DNA of 64,000 nucleotides, taken from Psychrobacillus psychrodurans (GTDB lineage: Bacteria; Bacillota; Bacilli; Bacillales_A; Planococcaceae). A program made the translations under genes and the position numbers. Shown piece after piece: positions 32,795 to 42,200 of the stretch. The notes beneath the pieces are model-generated. The model made no database searches. It was not told where the DNA came from and saw only the letters and a program-made list of their open reading frames with translations. Each line of letters starts with the position of its first letter. The first letter of the stretch is position 1. The stretch lies in the NCBI RefSeq assembly GCF_027563345.1, contig NZ_JAMKBK010000003.1; one strand, given 5' to 3'.

Positions 32795-33317
32795 AAACAA
32801 TTAAAGTATTCAGTTGTTCTAACAATTTATCTTGATCCACTGCTTTCATCACTCGATCAGTCATAGGAAACAATACAGATTCTTCTTTTACAAAATGAAC
32901 CATTAACACTTCGAAGGCTTCACCTGCGTCCTTCGCTATTCGTTTCATATCATCTAGGCTTAAATGATCTATACCTGCTCTAGTATGATGTAAAAAATGA
33001 CCTATATATGCATCTATTTCTTCATGCTCTGCTTCGATAGGTACTATTGGACCTTGTTCTGTTCCAATATAATGCCCTAATAACGGGAAAAAGAACTTTT
33101 CTTCCTTATCAGTATGATTTTTAAGAGGCTCTAAGAAATCGATTAACAGCTTACGTAGCGCCGAGAACTCTGCACGAGCTTCAATTTCCTCATATACATC
33201 GTTTTCAAAGTTTAAAACGATCGCATGCCATTCATTCATTAAGTGCATTAAATATTGATGTTCGTTTTCTAATATTCTCATAGCTGGAACGGGACTTTGG
33301 AAATTAGCATTAGCCAT
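32793..33317 (-). CDS. Hemerythrin-like protein, last gene of the nar-nre operon
   Basis: A 174-residue hemerythrin-like four-helix protein. Candidate di-iron ligands lie in LENEHQYLMHLMNEWH, PLKNHTDKEEKFFFPLL, IEAEHEEIDAYIGHFLHHT and LMVHFVKEESVLFPM, the last being the typical HFxxEE..LFP signature. Start 33317 follows AGGTC at 7 nt; an in-frame GTG at 33332 overlaps that site. It begins 19 bp after nreC, so it shares the nar-nre transcript. A role in sensing or detoxifying NO or oxygen, or in iron-sulfur repair during nitrate respiration, is inferred from context and from its likeness to Ric-type proteins. Confidence 0.85.
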   Translation of the reverse strand: MANANFQSPVPAMRILENEHQYLMHLMNEWHAIVLNFENDVYEEIEARAEFSALRKLLIDFLEPLKNHTDKEEKFFFPLLGHYIGTEQGPIVPIEAEHEEIDAYIGHFLHHTRAGIDHLSLDDMKRIAKDAGEAFEVLMVHFVKEESVLFPMTDRVMKAVDQDKLLEQLNTLIV

Positions 33318-33335
33318 TATTAAAGACCTCACTTT

Positions 33336-33983
33336 TTAAAATTCTAATAATTTCTTTTTCAGTGCATACTCAACTAGCTCTGGACGACTTTTTAAATCTA
33401 ATTTTTCCATTATTTTTGCTTTGTGTGCTTCTACCGTTTTTACAGATATAAATAGTTTTGCAGCAATATCTTTATTGCCATAGCCTTTTGCAACTAACGG
33501 TAGAATCTCTATTTCTCTTTTGGAAAGTACTCTAAATGGATCGTCGTCTACTATATTTTGATCTTTTTTTATGAATTCTTTTACGAGAGAAGTTGCCATT
33601 TTGGGATGTATATATGTTCCCCCTTTATAAACCATGCGTATGGCGCTCAAAAGTTCCTCATCTGGTGCATTCTTTAATATGTATCCCGAAGCACCATTTT
33701 TCAATACATGGAACATATACTCCTGATCGTCATACATTGTTAAAATAAGAATTTTTGTATCCGGAAAGTCTTCACTAATTTTCCCAGTCGCTATTAACCC
33801 ACTCTCACCAGGTGGCATACTCAAGTCTAGAAGAAGAATATCGGGTTGATGCTTTGCGACCATCAAATGCGCTTCTATTCCGTCGGCGGCAGTTGCAACA
33901 ACTTCCATATCCTCTTGATAGTTTAGTATCATTGAAAATCCACTTCGTACAACTGCATGGTCATCTGCAATAACAATTTTCAT
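33336..33983 (-). CDS. nreC: Response regulator NreC
   Basis: A 215-residue NarL/LuxR-type response regulator. The receiver domain has acidic pair ADDH, phosphoacceptor Asp53 (ILLLDLSMP) and Lys in LKNGASGYILKNA. The C-terminal LuxR HTH is VLSKREIEILPLVAKGYGNK followed by DIAAKLFISVKTVEAHKAKI. In staphylococci, phospho-NreC activates nitrate and nitrite reductase and narK-type genes under low oxygen. Matching sites are seen upstream of narK, narG and ric in this window. AAGGAG precedes the ATG; it is 4 bp after nreB. Confidence 0.95.
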   Translation of the reverse strand: MKIVIADDHAVVRSGFSMILNYQEDMEVVATAADGIEAHLMVAKHQPDILLLDLSMPPGESGLIATGKISEDFPDTKILILTMYDDQEYMFHVLKNGASGYILKNAPDEELLSAIRMVYKGGTYIHPKMATSLVKEFIKKDQNIVDDDPFRVLSKREIEILPLVAKGYGNKDIAAKLFISVKTVEAHKAKIMEKLDLKSRPELVEYALKKKLLEF

Positions 33984-33987
33984 TCGA

Positions 33988-35043
33988 TTAGCGCTCCTTT
34001 AGTGGGATGTATAGTAGAACTTCTGTCCCTTTACCCATAGATGACATAATAGACAATTTACCACCTACTAGTTCAGCTCTTTCCTTCATGCCAAACAATC
34101 CTAGGCCAGTACCCTTAAATACTCTCTGTGAAGTGTCAAAGCCAATACCGTCATCAACAATTTTCAATATTAAATTATCATCTTTCTCATATAGTTCGAC
34201 GTTAACCTCGTCCACATCAGCATATTTTAGTGCATTTAAAATTGATTCCTGGCATATTCGATAGACAACCGTTTCAATTTCATTAAGGAAACGTTTCCCT
34301 TTGATTTCAGATTTATAATGGACAACTAATCCATAGTTTTTTTCAATCCATTTAAAATGTGATCTTAGTGCTGCTTCAATGCCTAGATCATCTAATGACG
34401 AAGGCCGTAATTCTACAGACATATTCCTTATTTCATCTAGCAGTCTTGTTAAAGATGCTTCCATATGCTGAACTTTCTGGGAGACTTCCTCAGGACTTTT
34501 CAAATATTTCATAAGTCTTAAATCTACTAATGAACTCAATATTTCCTGTGCTACACTATCATGAAGTTCTCTTGAAATTCTTTTGCGTTCGTCTTCTTGT
34601 GCTTTAATTATTTGCTTAATCGTTGTATTTTTAAATAGTAATTCTCTTGTTTCAAGTAACTTTGTTAAATTTCTTAAGATAAGTACTTTTGTTCCTTTTT
34701 CACTATCAATAGTATGAAAACTTGCTACATAGGGAAGAACCCCTATATCTTTCGTATCTAGATATACTTGAAATGAACTGAAATCTTGTTTTGGATCGGA
34801 GAAATAACAGTTTTCACAGGAAATTAACTCTGTTGTATTCGTATAGCCTTTACATGTTTGACAAATAGATCTTTCTTGACCTTCCAACATAGCATCTATT
34901 GCATCTGTATCTACTATTTCTTTCGCAATCGGATTCAAATGTAATAATTTATTATCTTTATTAAAAAAGAAAAAGGCTTCAGAACTGTTTTCGTACATTC
35001 CTATTAAGCTATCAACTAACTCTGAATGTGCATTATTTGTCAA
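33988..35043 (-). CDS. nreB: Oxygen-sensing histidine kinase NreB
   Basis: A 351-residue soluble kinase. Residues 1-110 form a PAS domain with four cysteines, Cys61, 64, 76 and 79 (SICQTCKGY and ISCENCYF), spaced CX2C-X11-CX2C exactly as in the [4Fe-4S] cluster of Staphylococcus NreB; the cluster breaks down in oxygen. The HisKA_3 histidine is His161 (RISRELHDSVAQE) and the ATPase part has KIVDDGIGFD and GTGLGLFGMKERAE. A TTG start at 35043 overlaps the nreA stop (TTGA) and has AAGGAG 11 nt upstream. No membrane segment is present. Confidence 0.95.
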   Translation of the reverse strand: MTNNAHSELVDSLIGMYENSSEAFFFFNKDNKLLHLNPIAKEIVDTDAIDAMLEGQERSICQTCKGYTNTTELISCENCYFSDPKQDFSSFQVYLDTKDIGVLPYVASFHTIDSEKGTKVLILRNLTKLLETRELLFKNTTIKQIIKAQEDERKRISRELHDSVAQEILSSLVDLRLMKYLKSPEEVSQKVQHMEASLTRLLDEIRNMSVELRPSSLDDLGIEAALRSHFKWIEKNYGLVVHYKSEIKGKRFLNEIETVVYRICQESILNALKYADVDEVNVELYEKDDNLILKIVDDGIGFDTSQRVFKGTGLGLFGMKERAELVGGKLSIMSSMGKGTEVLLYIPLKER

Positions 35044-35498
35044 TTCTTAGCCATCTCCTTACCGTAATATTTTGGAAAATCAATATGGATATTATAAATT
35101 ACTTTTTCAAATAATTCATACGTCATCTTATCCTCTTCCCTATATCCTAACAATAATACTCCTTGAACTTTATTTTTTCTATAAAGTGGCAGAGCACAAA
35201 AGCTTTTAATCTTTTCAGAAACAATTATTGGGTAATTAAATAAATCTCTTTCAGGATACTCAGTCACGACATTTGGAACATGCATAGGCTTTCCAGATTT
35301 AAAAACCTGACCTGCAATACCTTTGCCGGATTGTAGAACAATTCTTTTCAAACGATTATTAATATTTCCAATAGCGTACTGCCATGTGAGCACATATTCA
35401 AGCTGTGCTGGTTGGATAAAGGCTAATGCCACTAAATCTACTTCATACTTGTCTTTAAAAGCGGTTATCACTTTTTGAAAATCAATATCATTTTTCAT
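35040..35498 (-). CDS. nreA: Nitrate receptor NreA (GAF domain)
   Basis: A 152-residue GAF-domain protein. In staphylococci NreA binds nitrate and, when empty, inhibits NreB, so the system needs both low oxygen and nitrate. Length and GAF landmarks agree: ALAFIQPAQLEYVLTWQYAIG, VLQSGKGIAGQVFKSGKPM, then SEKIKSFCALPLYRKNKVQGVLL split by short loops. AAGGGG lies before the ATG. A UUCG-loop terminator hairpin sits in the 48-bp gap after narI, so nreABC may be partly uncoupled from narGHJI. It overlaps nreB by 4 bp. Confidence 0.92.
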   Translation of the reverse strand: MKNDIDFQKVITAFKDKYEVDLVALAFIQPAQLEYVLTWQYAIGNINNRLKRIVLQSGKGIAGQVFKSGKPMHVPNVVTEYPERDLFNYPIIVSEKIKSFCALPLYRKNKVQGVLLLGYREEDKMTYELFEKVIYNIHIDFPKYYGKEMAKN

Positions 35499-35516
35499 AT
35501 AAATACCCCTTATGGA

Positions 35517-35540
35517 TAAAAAAGAAGACCGAAGTCTCCT
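35517..35540 (-). terminator. UUCG-loop terminator between narI and nreA
   Basis: On the minus strand AGGAGAC-TTCG-GTCTTCT is followed by TTTTTT. It lies in the 48-bp gap between narI and nreA, about 20 bp before the nreA ATG, and would lower transcription of nreABC relative to narGHJI. Confidence 0.75.
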
Positions 35541-35546
35541 TTTTCT

Positions 35547-36233
35547 TTATTCTGATCGATTCTTTCTATATAAGATATAGCTTCTACCTACGTAGTTTAA
35601 TGGTACACTCCATACGTGAACTAATCTAGTAAATGGCCATAATGCAAATATTAAAAATCCTGTTACTACATGGATCTTAAAAGACATAGGAACATTTAAC
35701 ATATAGGATGCATCTGGCTGCAAGATAAATAAGTTTCTAAACCAGACGGAAATGGAGGTTCTATAGTCAAAATCAGGTTGAACTGCATTTGTAACAAGCG
35801 TTGCATACATCCCCATAAATACGATAAATAATAAAATCACATTTACTATTAAATCTGAAGTACTACTCAATTTACGTACAGTTGACTTTGTGAATCTGCG
35901 AGATGTCAAAATGATCATCCCTGCCAATGTCACAAATCCAAAGAATCCGCCAATGTAAATTGCCCCAATATGGTATAAGTGATCATTTACACCCACTGCA
36001 TGAAGCCAAGATTTCGGAATTGCTAGTCCAGATACATGCCCCATTATTACGGGAATGATACCAATATGGAACAGTAAGCTTCCAATCATTAATTGTTTTT
36101 TCTCTATAAATTCACTCGATTTTGCCGTCCAGCTAAATTGATCTGTTCTATATCGAAAAATATGACCTACAATAAAAACTGCTATACAAATATACGGAAA
36201 TATAACCCATAAAAACTGATCAATCATGTTCAT
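35547..36233 (-). CDS. narI: Respiratory nitrate reductase gamma subunit (cytochrome b)
   Basis: A 228-residue membrane protein with five helices holding two b hemes; it passes electrons from menaquinol to NarH. Conserved histidines appear in FIVGHIFRYR, LFHIGIIPVIMGHVSGL, and FKIHVVTGFLIFALWPFTRLVHVWS, as in other NarI proteins. GGGAGGC lies 8 nt before the ATG. It overlaps narJ by 14 bp, keeping the order narG-H-J-I. Confidence 0.95.
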   Translation of the reverse strand: MNMIDQFLWVIFPYICIAVFIVGHIFRYRTDQFSWTAKSSEFIEKKQLMIGSLLFHIGIIPVIMGHVSGLAIPKSWLHAVGVNDHLYHIGAIYIGGFFGFVTLAGMIILTSRRFTKSTVRKLSSTSDLIVNVILLFIVFMGMYATLVTNAVQPDFDYRTSISVWFRNLFILQPDASYMLNVPMSFKIHVVTGFLIFALWPFTRLVHVWSVPLNYVGRSYILYRKNRSE

Positions 36234-36795
36234 GATTTACAGCCTCCCTTTCTATACAGGCTTTGAAGGTTTCTCGTAAACCTCTGACAAGCCGGAGATA
36301 TGGGCTATTAAACTTTTCCAATGCTTCAATTAAATTATATGTCCCATCTTCCAGTACAGCAAATAGAATATTAAAACTATCTTTCGCTCTAGGATCACCT
36401 ATCCATTCTGCGGCGTATAAAAATTCACAGATAAGTGGTAGATAATCGGAAAGCTCCTCTGCTGGCATATCTAAACCAAACATCTCATACATTACTTTTA
36501 ACTTCGCAAGCATTTGACCTCTCTCTTTTGCATCCTCAAATTTAAAATAAGTCATATATAAAGTTGCACTTTTTTGAAAATCAAATGTCTGAACATATAG
36601 TTCCTGTATATCATCCAAACTATACGTATGAATTTCATCCCAGTACGCTTTCACTAATTCGTATGCAGGATCATTTGGTGAAAATGATTCTTCGATTAGG
36701 GTAGGGTGAAAGGTTCGTTTTTCTGGATAAGTTAATTGCTGCGCAAAAAAGCCGAAAGCTGGTTTATGTTTATATAGCTTTTCTAAATCAATCAC
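36220..36795 (-). CDS. narJ: Nitrate reductase assembly chaperone NarJ (delta)
   Basis: A 191-residue TorD/NarJ-type chaperone that binds NarG and aids cofactor loading. A GTG at 36795 is chosen as start: GGAGGG (36804-36809) is 8 nt upstream and it overlaps the narH stop by 8 bp; a longer open frame to 36984 runs antiparallel to nothing useful and overlaps narH heavily. The conserved core includes LYMTYFKFEDAKERGQML, DMPAEELSDYLPLICEFLY and NLIEALEKFNSPYLRLVRGL. It overlaps narI by 14 bp. Confidence 0.92.
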   Translation of the reverse strand: MIDLEKLYKHKPAFGFFAQQLTYPEKRTFHPTLIEESFSPNDPAYELVKAYWDEIHTYSLDDIQELYVQTFDFQKSATLYMTYFKFEDAKERGQMLAKLKVMYEMFGLDMPAEELSDYLPLICEFLYAAEWIGDPRAKDSFNILFAVLEDGTYNLIEALEKFNSPYLRLVRGLRETFKACIEREAVNHEHD

Positions 36796-38332
36796 GCCAA
36801 ATCCCTCCGTAGAAGTTCTCTTCATAAATTTCCTTACCTGTTTTAGTTGCTGTTGGGTTAGGAGAAGCTGGTCCACATCCGTCGCAGCCCATATCATAAC
36901 CCATTGATCCTTGTGCACGATAAGGATCCATATATCCTTCTCGATGAGAAGTAGGAACGACAAAACGATCTTCGTATTTAGCAATTGCCAATAATCTATA
37001 CATTTGTTGTGTTTGATGTGCTGTTAATCCGACACGTTCTAAACGACTTTCATCAAATTCTTTACCAGAAGAAATTGCGCGCATATAAGAGCGCATCATG
37101 GCCATTCGTTGAAGAGCACCTTTTACTGCTGGTGCATCACCTGCTGTTAACATATTTGCTAAATATTGAATCGGCGTACGCATCTCTTCGATTGCAGGGA
37201 AAATCATATCTGGATTTTTGATGGAATCTTTCCCTTCAAAATAGTTCATGATAGGGCTTAAAGGTGGAACATACCATACCATTGGTAAGGTTCTATATTC
37301 CGGATGTAACGGGAATGCTAACTGGTATTCTATTGCTAGTTTATAAACCGGAGAGTTTTGTGCACCTTCAATCCACTCTTCCGCTATTCCATCTTTCCTT
37401 GCCTGTTCAATGACTTCAGGATCGTTTGGATTTAAGAAAATTCCACACTGTGCTTTATACAAATCTTTTTCATCTGGGGTTGAGGCTACTTCTAGTACAC
37501 GGTCTGCATCATATAATAGTACCCCTAAATAACGAATACGCCCTGTACAAGTTTCAGAACAAACCGTCGGAAGACCTGATTCAATACGTGGATAACAGAA
37601 CGTACATTTCTCTGCTTTGTTTGTTTTCCAGTTAAAGTATACTTTTTTGTACGGACAACCAGTCATACAATAACGCCAACCACGACATGCTTCCTGGTCA
37701 ACTAGAACGATCCCATCTTCTTCGCGTTTATACATAGCTCCTGATGGACAAGATGCTACACAACTTGGATTTAAGCAGTGTTCACACAATCTTGGTAGAT
37801 ACATCATAAATGACTGTTCAAAATTGAACTTAATCTCTTCCTCAATTTTTTGGATATTAGGATCAGTAGGTCCCGTAATATGAGCCCCTGCCAAATCATC
37901 CTCCCAGTTTGGTCCCCATTCTAAATCCATATATTCACCAGTAACTACTGATTTTGGACGAGCAACAGGGGAATGCTTCACCTCAGGTGAATTTGTTAAC
38001 TTTTCATAGTCATATGTCCAAGGTTCATAGTAATCTTTCATTTCTGGCATATCGGGATTGTAGAAAATTTTTCCTAAAGCTATTTTAGAAAGTTTGGAAC
38101 CAGATTTCAGTTCCAACTTTCCATTTCGCATTTGCCATCCACCTTTGTATACTTCTTGGTCTTCCCAGCGTTTAGGATAACCAATACCAGGTTTAGTTTC
38201 AACGTTGTTAAACCACATGTATTCGGCACCCTCACGATTTGTCCAAGTACTTTTGCAGGTAACACTACATGTATGACACCCTATACACTTATCAAGGTTC
38301 ATCACCATTGCTATTTGCGCTTTAATCTTCAA
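36788..38332 (-). CDS. narH: Respiratory nitrate reductase beta subunit
   Basis: A 514-residue iron-sulfur subunit carrying electrons from NarI to NarG. Four cysteine clusters are visible: CIGCHTCSVTC, CEHCLNPSCVASC, CRGWRYCMTGC (with Trp, the [3Fe-4S] type) and CTFCYPRIESGLPTVC. A TTG start at 38332 is preferred: AGGAGG lies 9 nt upstream inside the end of narG, and the product then begins with KIKAQIAMVMNLDKC as in relatives. It overlaps narG by 11 bp. The C-terminus contains additional glycine/cysteine-rich sequence (GYDMGCDGCGPAS). Confidence 0.96.
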   Translation of the reverse strand: MKIKAQIAMVMNLDKCIGCHTCSVTCKSTWTNREGAEYMWFNNVETKPGIGYPKRWEDQEVYKGGWQMRNGKLELKSGSKLSKIALGKIFYNPDMPEMKDYYEPWTYDYEKLTNSPEVKHSPVARPKSVVTGEYMDLEWGPNWEDDLAGAHITGPTDPNIQKIEEEIKFNFEQSFMMYLPRLCEHCLNPSCVASCPSGAMYKREEDGIVLVDQEACRGWRYCMTGCPYKKVYFNWKTNKAEKCTFCYPRIESGLPTVCSETCTGRIRYLGVLLYDADRVLEVASTPDEKDLYKAQCGIFLNPNDPEVIEQARKDGIAEEWIEGAQNSPVYKLAIEYQLAFPLHPEYRTLPMVWYVPPLSPIMNYFEGKDSIKNPDMIFPAIEEMRTPIQYLANMLTAGDAPAVKGALQRMAMMRSYMRAISSGKEFDESRLERVGLTAHQTQQMYRLLAIAKYEDRFVVPTSHREGYMDPYRAQGSMGYDMGCDGCGPASPNPTATKTGKEIYEENFYGGIWRD

Positions 38333-41300
38333 GCCAATTTACCTCCTTCATCTTACGAACGGCTACGTATCCATCTCTTTGGTTTCCTATTGGACCATAA
38401 TAGTTAAATCCATAGCTTAATTGTGCGTAACCACCGACCATTTGAGTTGGTTTAACATGAATTTTAGTAGGTGCGTTATGACTTCCCCCACGTTCTTCTG
38501 TTATTTCAGAACCAGGTACATTAATATGCTTATCCTGTGCATGATACATGAACATAGTTCCTTTTGGCATACGATGACTAACAACTGCTCTAGCTGTAAC
38601 TACACCATTTCGGTTATAAACTTCTAACCAAGCGTTATCCTCAATGTCATGCTCCGCTGCATCGTCATTATTAATCCAAACAACTGGTCCACCTCTAAAT
38701 AATGTGAGCATATGCAAATTATCCTGATAAGTACTATGAATATTCCATTTTCCATGTGGTGTTAAATAACGTAAAACTAGCGCATCTTTCCCACCAACAA
38801 TAGGTTTATCCTTAGTACCAAAGACCATTGGTGGCAATGTTGGTTTGTAAACTGGTAGCGATTCACCATATTGTAAGAATATTTCATGATCAATATAGAA
38901 ATGTTGACGACCCGTTAATGTTCTAAAAGGAACTAATCGTTCTATATTTGTTGTAAATGGTGAATATCGTCGACCTAATTTATTCGAACCACTAAACACT
39001 GGTGTTGGAATTACTTCTCTTGGTTGAACCGTGATATTTTGGAACGTAATTTTTTCAGCTGCACGGTCTGCAGAAATATCCTTCAGCTGCACACCTGTAT
39101 CTTTTTCTGCTGATTCAAATGCTTTTTGAGATACCTTACCATTTGTGGCTGATGATAAGTGAAGTACAGCGTTTACTGCCTGTCTTGCTGAGTGAATCAT
39201 CGGGAGTCCATTTTTAATGGTGTCATCAAAATGAGTCCCGTTTATTTTTTTCATATCCTCGTATTCTTCTGCTACAGAGAAACTTACACCATGAGCTCCG
39301 ATTTTTCCTTTTTCAGTTAAAGGCCCAAGCGAAACAAACTTATCATAAACCTTTGTATAATCTCTTTCCACGACTATAAAGTTAGGCATAGTTTTACCAA
39401 TGACTGGTTCAACCTCACCTTTTTTCCAATCCTTCACTAATCCCATTGGTTGAGAAATTTCACTCTTCGAATCATGTGCTAGCGGAGAAGTAACTACGTC
39501 TTTATAAACTCCTGGTAAATGTGATTCCGCCATTTTAGAAAATGTTTGAGCTAATGAGCGGTATACATCCCAGTCGGAACGTGATTCCCATAGTGGATCT
39601 ACTGCCGGATTGAACGGATGAACAAATGGATGCATATCAGTAGATGAAATATCTGTTTTCTCATACCAAGTTGCAGCAGGTAATACAATATCTGAGTACA
39701 ATGGAGTAGTTGTCATTCTAAAATCAATAGAAACTAACAGATCCAACTTACCTTCTACATCATCTCTCCACTTTATTTCTTCAGGTTTTTCATCTTCATT
39801 TGGAGTCGCTAATAATCCATCACTTGCACCTAGTAAATGCTTCATAAAATATTCTTGTCCTTTGGCAGAACTAGAAATTAAGTTTGATCTCCAAACAAAT
39901 AAGGATTTTGGGAAGTTTTCAGGTGAGTCTGGATCTTCGATTGCACCTTTTACTTCGCCTGAAACGATTTGGTCATATGCCGTTTTTATTATTTCTTCAT
40001 TTGTTGTTTTCCCTTTTGCCGCTGCTTCTTCAGCAAAAAGTAAACTATTTTTGTTAAACTGTGGATAAGATGGCAACCAACCAAGTCTTGCAGCTAATAC
40101 ATTATAATCTGCAGGATGTTGGTACTTAAGCTCTCCAGCTAGAGGAGATTTTAGTGAGTCATTACCCATTTCTTCATACTTCCATTGGTCCGTAGCAAAG
40201 TAGAAGAAGGAAGTAGCATTTTGAAGCCTCGGTTGTGCTTGCCAGTCTTTAGCAAATGCAATAGTGCTCCAGCCTTCAATAGGACGAACTTTCTCTTGAC
40301 CAACATAATGGGCCCATCCGCCGCCGTTAACTCCTTGAGACGCTGTCAGTATAACTAGGTTTAAAATAGATCGATAAATTGTATCACTATTGAACCAATG
40401 GTTAATACCCGCCCCCATAATAATCATTGATCTACCTTCTGTATCAATAGCATTTTGAGCAAATTCTCTAGCTACTTGTACAACTACCGATGATTTTACG
40501 CCAGTGACCTTTTCTTGCCAAGCTGGTGTGTAAAATGATTCGGCATCATCATATCCTTTTGCGTTAAATTCACTTTCCGCGCGATTGATACCATACTGAC
40601 TTAGCATTAAATCATATACAGTAACTGCTAGACGAGTACTTCCATCAGCCAAAGTAACTTGTTTAGCTGGGATATGTCTATTAAATGTTCCATTTGCAAC
40701 ATTATCAAAGAATGGGAAAACTATTTCTGTTTTACTTGATTCATAATTTTCAACACTCATTGCCGGATCAATTCTAGTGCCATCTTCATTTTCTAAAATA
40801 AGATTCCAGTTTTTATCTTGTTCCCAGCGTTGCCCCATTGTCCCATTAGGTACAATTATTTTAGATGTAATTTCATCAATAATTACAGGTTTCCACTCAG
40901 AATTCTCTCTTGTATCTCCAAAGTCACTTGCGCGTAAGAACCGTCCAGCTTTGTGAATACCTTCATGTTCATCCAATAAAATTAAAAATGGCATATCTGT
41001 ATATTGTTTTGCATAGTTAATGAACATTTCTTCTTTACGTTGAACGTAAAACTCATCCAAAATAACATGTGTCATCGCTTGAGCTACAGCAGCATCTGTT
41101 CCAGGATGTGGAGCTAGCCAGTTATCTGCAAATTTCACGTTTTCTGCATGGTCAGGAGCAACCGAAACAACTTTTGTTCCTTTATAACGAACCTCAGTCA
41201 TAAAGTGGGCATCTGGTGTACGAGTTAATGGGACATTTGAGCCCCACATTATTAAATAACCCGAATTGTACCAATCAGATGATTCCGGTACATCTGTTTG

Positions 41301-41996
41301 CTCTCCCCAAATTTGTGGTGAAGCTGGTGGTAAATCAGCATACCAATCATAGAAACTTAACATTTCCCCACCAAGTAAACTGATAAATCTCGAACCAGCA
41401 GCATAGCTGATCATTGACATTGCCGGAATTGGTGTAAATCCAGCTATTCTATCAGGACCAAACTTACGAATCGTATAGATCAATTGTGCACATATCAATT
41501 CCATTGCATCCTGCCAGGAAACTCGGACATGTCCTCCCTTACCTCTGGCTCTTTTATAAGTAAATGCTTTCTCTGGATCTTCAACAATACTTCCCCAAGC
41601 ATCCACTGGATTTGTATGTTCATGTAATGCAGATTTCCAAAGTCTCCACAAACGACCTCGCATATATGGATATTTCACACGTAATGGGCTATATTCATAC
41701 CATGAAAATGATGCTCCACGAGGACATCCTCTAGGTTCAAATTCCGGCATTTCAGGACCACATGATGGATAATCTATTTGCTGATTTTCCCATGTAATAA
41801 TTCCGTTTTTCACAAATACTTTCCAACTACAAGAACCAGTACAGTTAACTCCGTGTGTTGTCCGAACTACTTTGTCATGTGACCAACGTTCACGATACAT
41901 ATTTTCCCAGTCTCGGTTTTTTTGCTCAAGAATCGACCAGCTTCCTGAATATTTTTCTGTAGGCTTAAAATACTTCAATCCAAATTTACGTTTCAT
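38322..41996 (-). CDS. narG: Respiratory nitrate reductase alpha subunit
   Basis: The 1224-residue molybdo-bisMGD catalytic subunit reducing nitrate to nitrite at the inner face of the membrane. The N-terminal FS0 cluster uses His48 with Cys52 and Cys56 (HGVNCTGSC) plus a later Cys in DYPSCGPEMPEF. The Mo-binding region includes the conserved YADLPPASPQIWGEQTDVPE (Asp ligand) and WGSNVPLTRTPDAHF. No Tat signal is visible, as is usual for NarG beyond a remnant. GGGTG precedes the ATG. It is the first gene of narGHJI-nreABC-hemerythrin; two NreC-type sites lie about 105-140 bp upstream. Confidence 0.98.
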   Translation of the reverse strand: MKRKFGLKYFKPTEKYSGSWSILEQKNRDWENMYRERWSHDKVVRTTHGVNCTGSCSWKVFVKNGIITWENQQIDYPSCGPEMPEFEPRGCPRGASFSWYEYSPLRVKYPYMRGRLWRLWKSALHEHTNPVDAWGSIVEDPEKAFTYKRARGKGGHVRVSWQDAMELICAQLIYTIRKFGPDRIAGFTPIPAMSMISYAAGSRFISLLGGEMLSFYDWYADLPPASPQIWGEQTDVPESSDWYNSGYLIMWGSNVPLTRTPDAHFMTEVRYKGTKVVSVAPDHAENVKFADNWLAPHPGTDAAVAQAMTHVILDEFYVQRKEEMFINYAKQYTDMPFLILLDEHEGIHKAGRFLRASDFGDTRENSEWKPVIIDEITSKIIVPNGTMGQRWEQDKNWNLILENEDGTRIDPAMSVENYESSKTEIVFPFFDNVANGTFNRHIPAKQVTLADGSTRLAVTVYDLMLSQYGINRAESEFNAKGYDDAESFYTPAWQEKVTGVKSSVVVQVAREFAQNAIDTEGRSMIIMGAGINHWFNSDTIYRSILNLVILTASQGVNGGGWAHYVGQEKVRPIEGWSTIAFAKDWQAQPRLQNATSFFYFATDQWKYEEMGNDSLKSPLAGELKYQHPADYNVLAARLGWLPSYPQFNKNSLLFAEEAAAKGKTTNEEIIKTAYDQIVSGEVKGAIEDPDSPENFPKSLFVWRSNLISSSAKGQEYFMKHLLGASDGLLATPNEDEKPEEIKWRDDVEGKLDLLVSIDFRMTTTPLYSDIVLPAATWYEKTDISSTDMHPFVHPFNPAVDPLWESRSDWDVYRSLAQTFSKMAESHLPGVYKDVVTSPLAHDSKSEISQPMGLVKDWKKGEVEPVIGKTMPNFIVVERDYTKVYDKFVSLGPLTEKGKIGAHGVSFSVAEEYEDMKKINGTHFDDTIKNGLPMIHSARQAVNAVLHLSSATNGKVSQKAFESAEKDTGVQLKDISADRAAEKITFQNITVQPREVIPTPVFSGSNKLGRRYSPFTTNIERLVPFRTLTGRQHFYIDHEIFLQYGESLPVYKPTLPPMVFGTKDKPIVGGKDALVLRYLTPHGKWNIHSTYQDNLHMLTLFRGGPVVWINNDDAAEHDIEDNAWLEVYNRNGVVTARAVVSHRMPKGTMFMYHAQDKHINVPGSEITEERGGSHNAPTKIHVKPTQMVGGYAQLSYGFNYYGPIGNQRDGYVAVRKMKEVNWLED

Positions 41997-42099
41997 TAGT
42001 ATCGATCACCCTTCCTATTCGAATGACTAGCATGACGGGAATCAATTACTTGCTCATTCTTATACTATTATTATGAAAGACTATGACAATATTCGACAT

Positions 42100-42134
42100 T
42101 AGGGAAAGTCCTAAACACTACCGGGTTTTCCCTA
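42100..42134 (-). promoter_or_regulatory. Two NreC-type operator sites upstream of narG
   Basis: TAGGGAAAGTCCTA (42100-42113) and CCGGGTTTTCCCTA (42121-42134) fit TAGGG-N4-CCCTA with one or two changes each. Their centres are 21 bp apart, the same geometry as at narK, and they lie 105-140 bp upstream of the narG start. No good -35 element is seen nearby, as expected for an activated promoter. Confidence 0.75.
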
Positions 42135-42200
42135 GAGCACAAAATTCTAAGTGGAGAACACAGAATATGAGAGCATATTCCAGACTATATTTGATAATTT

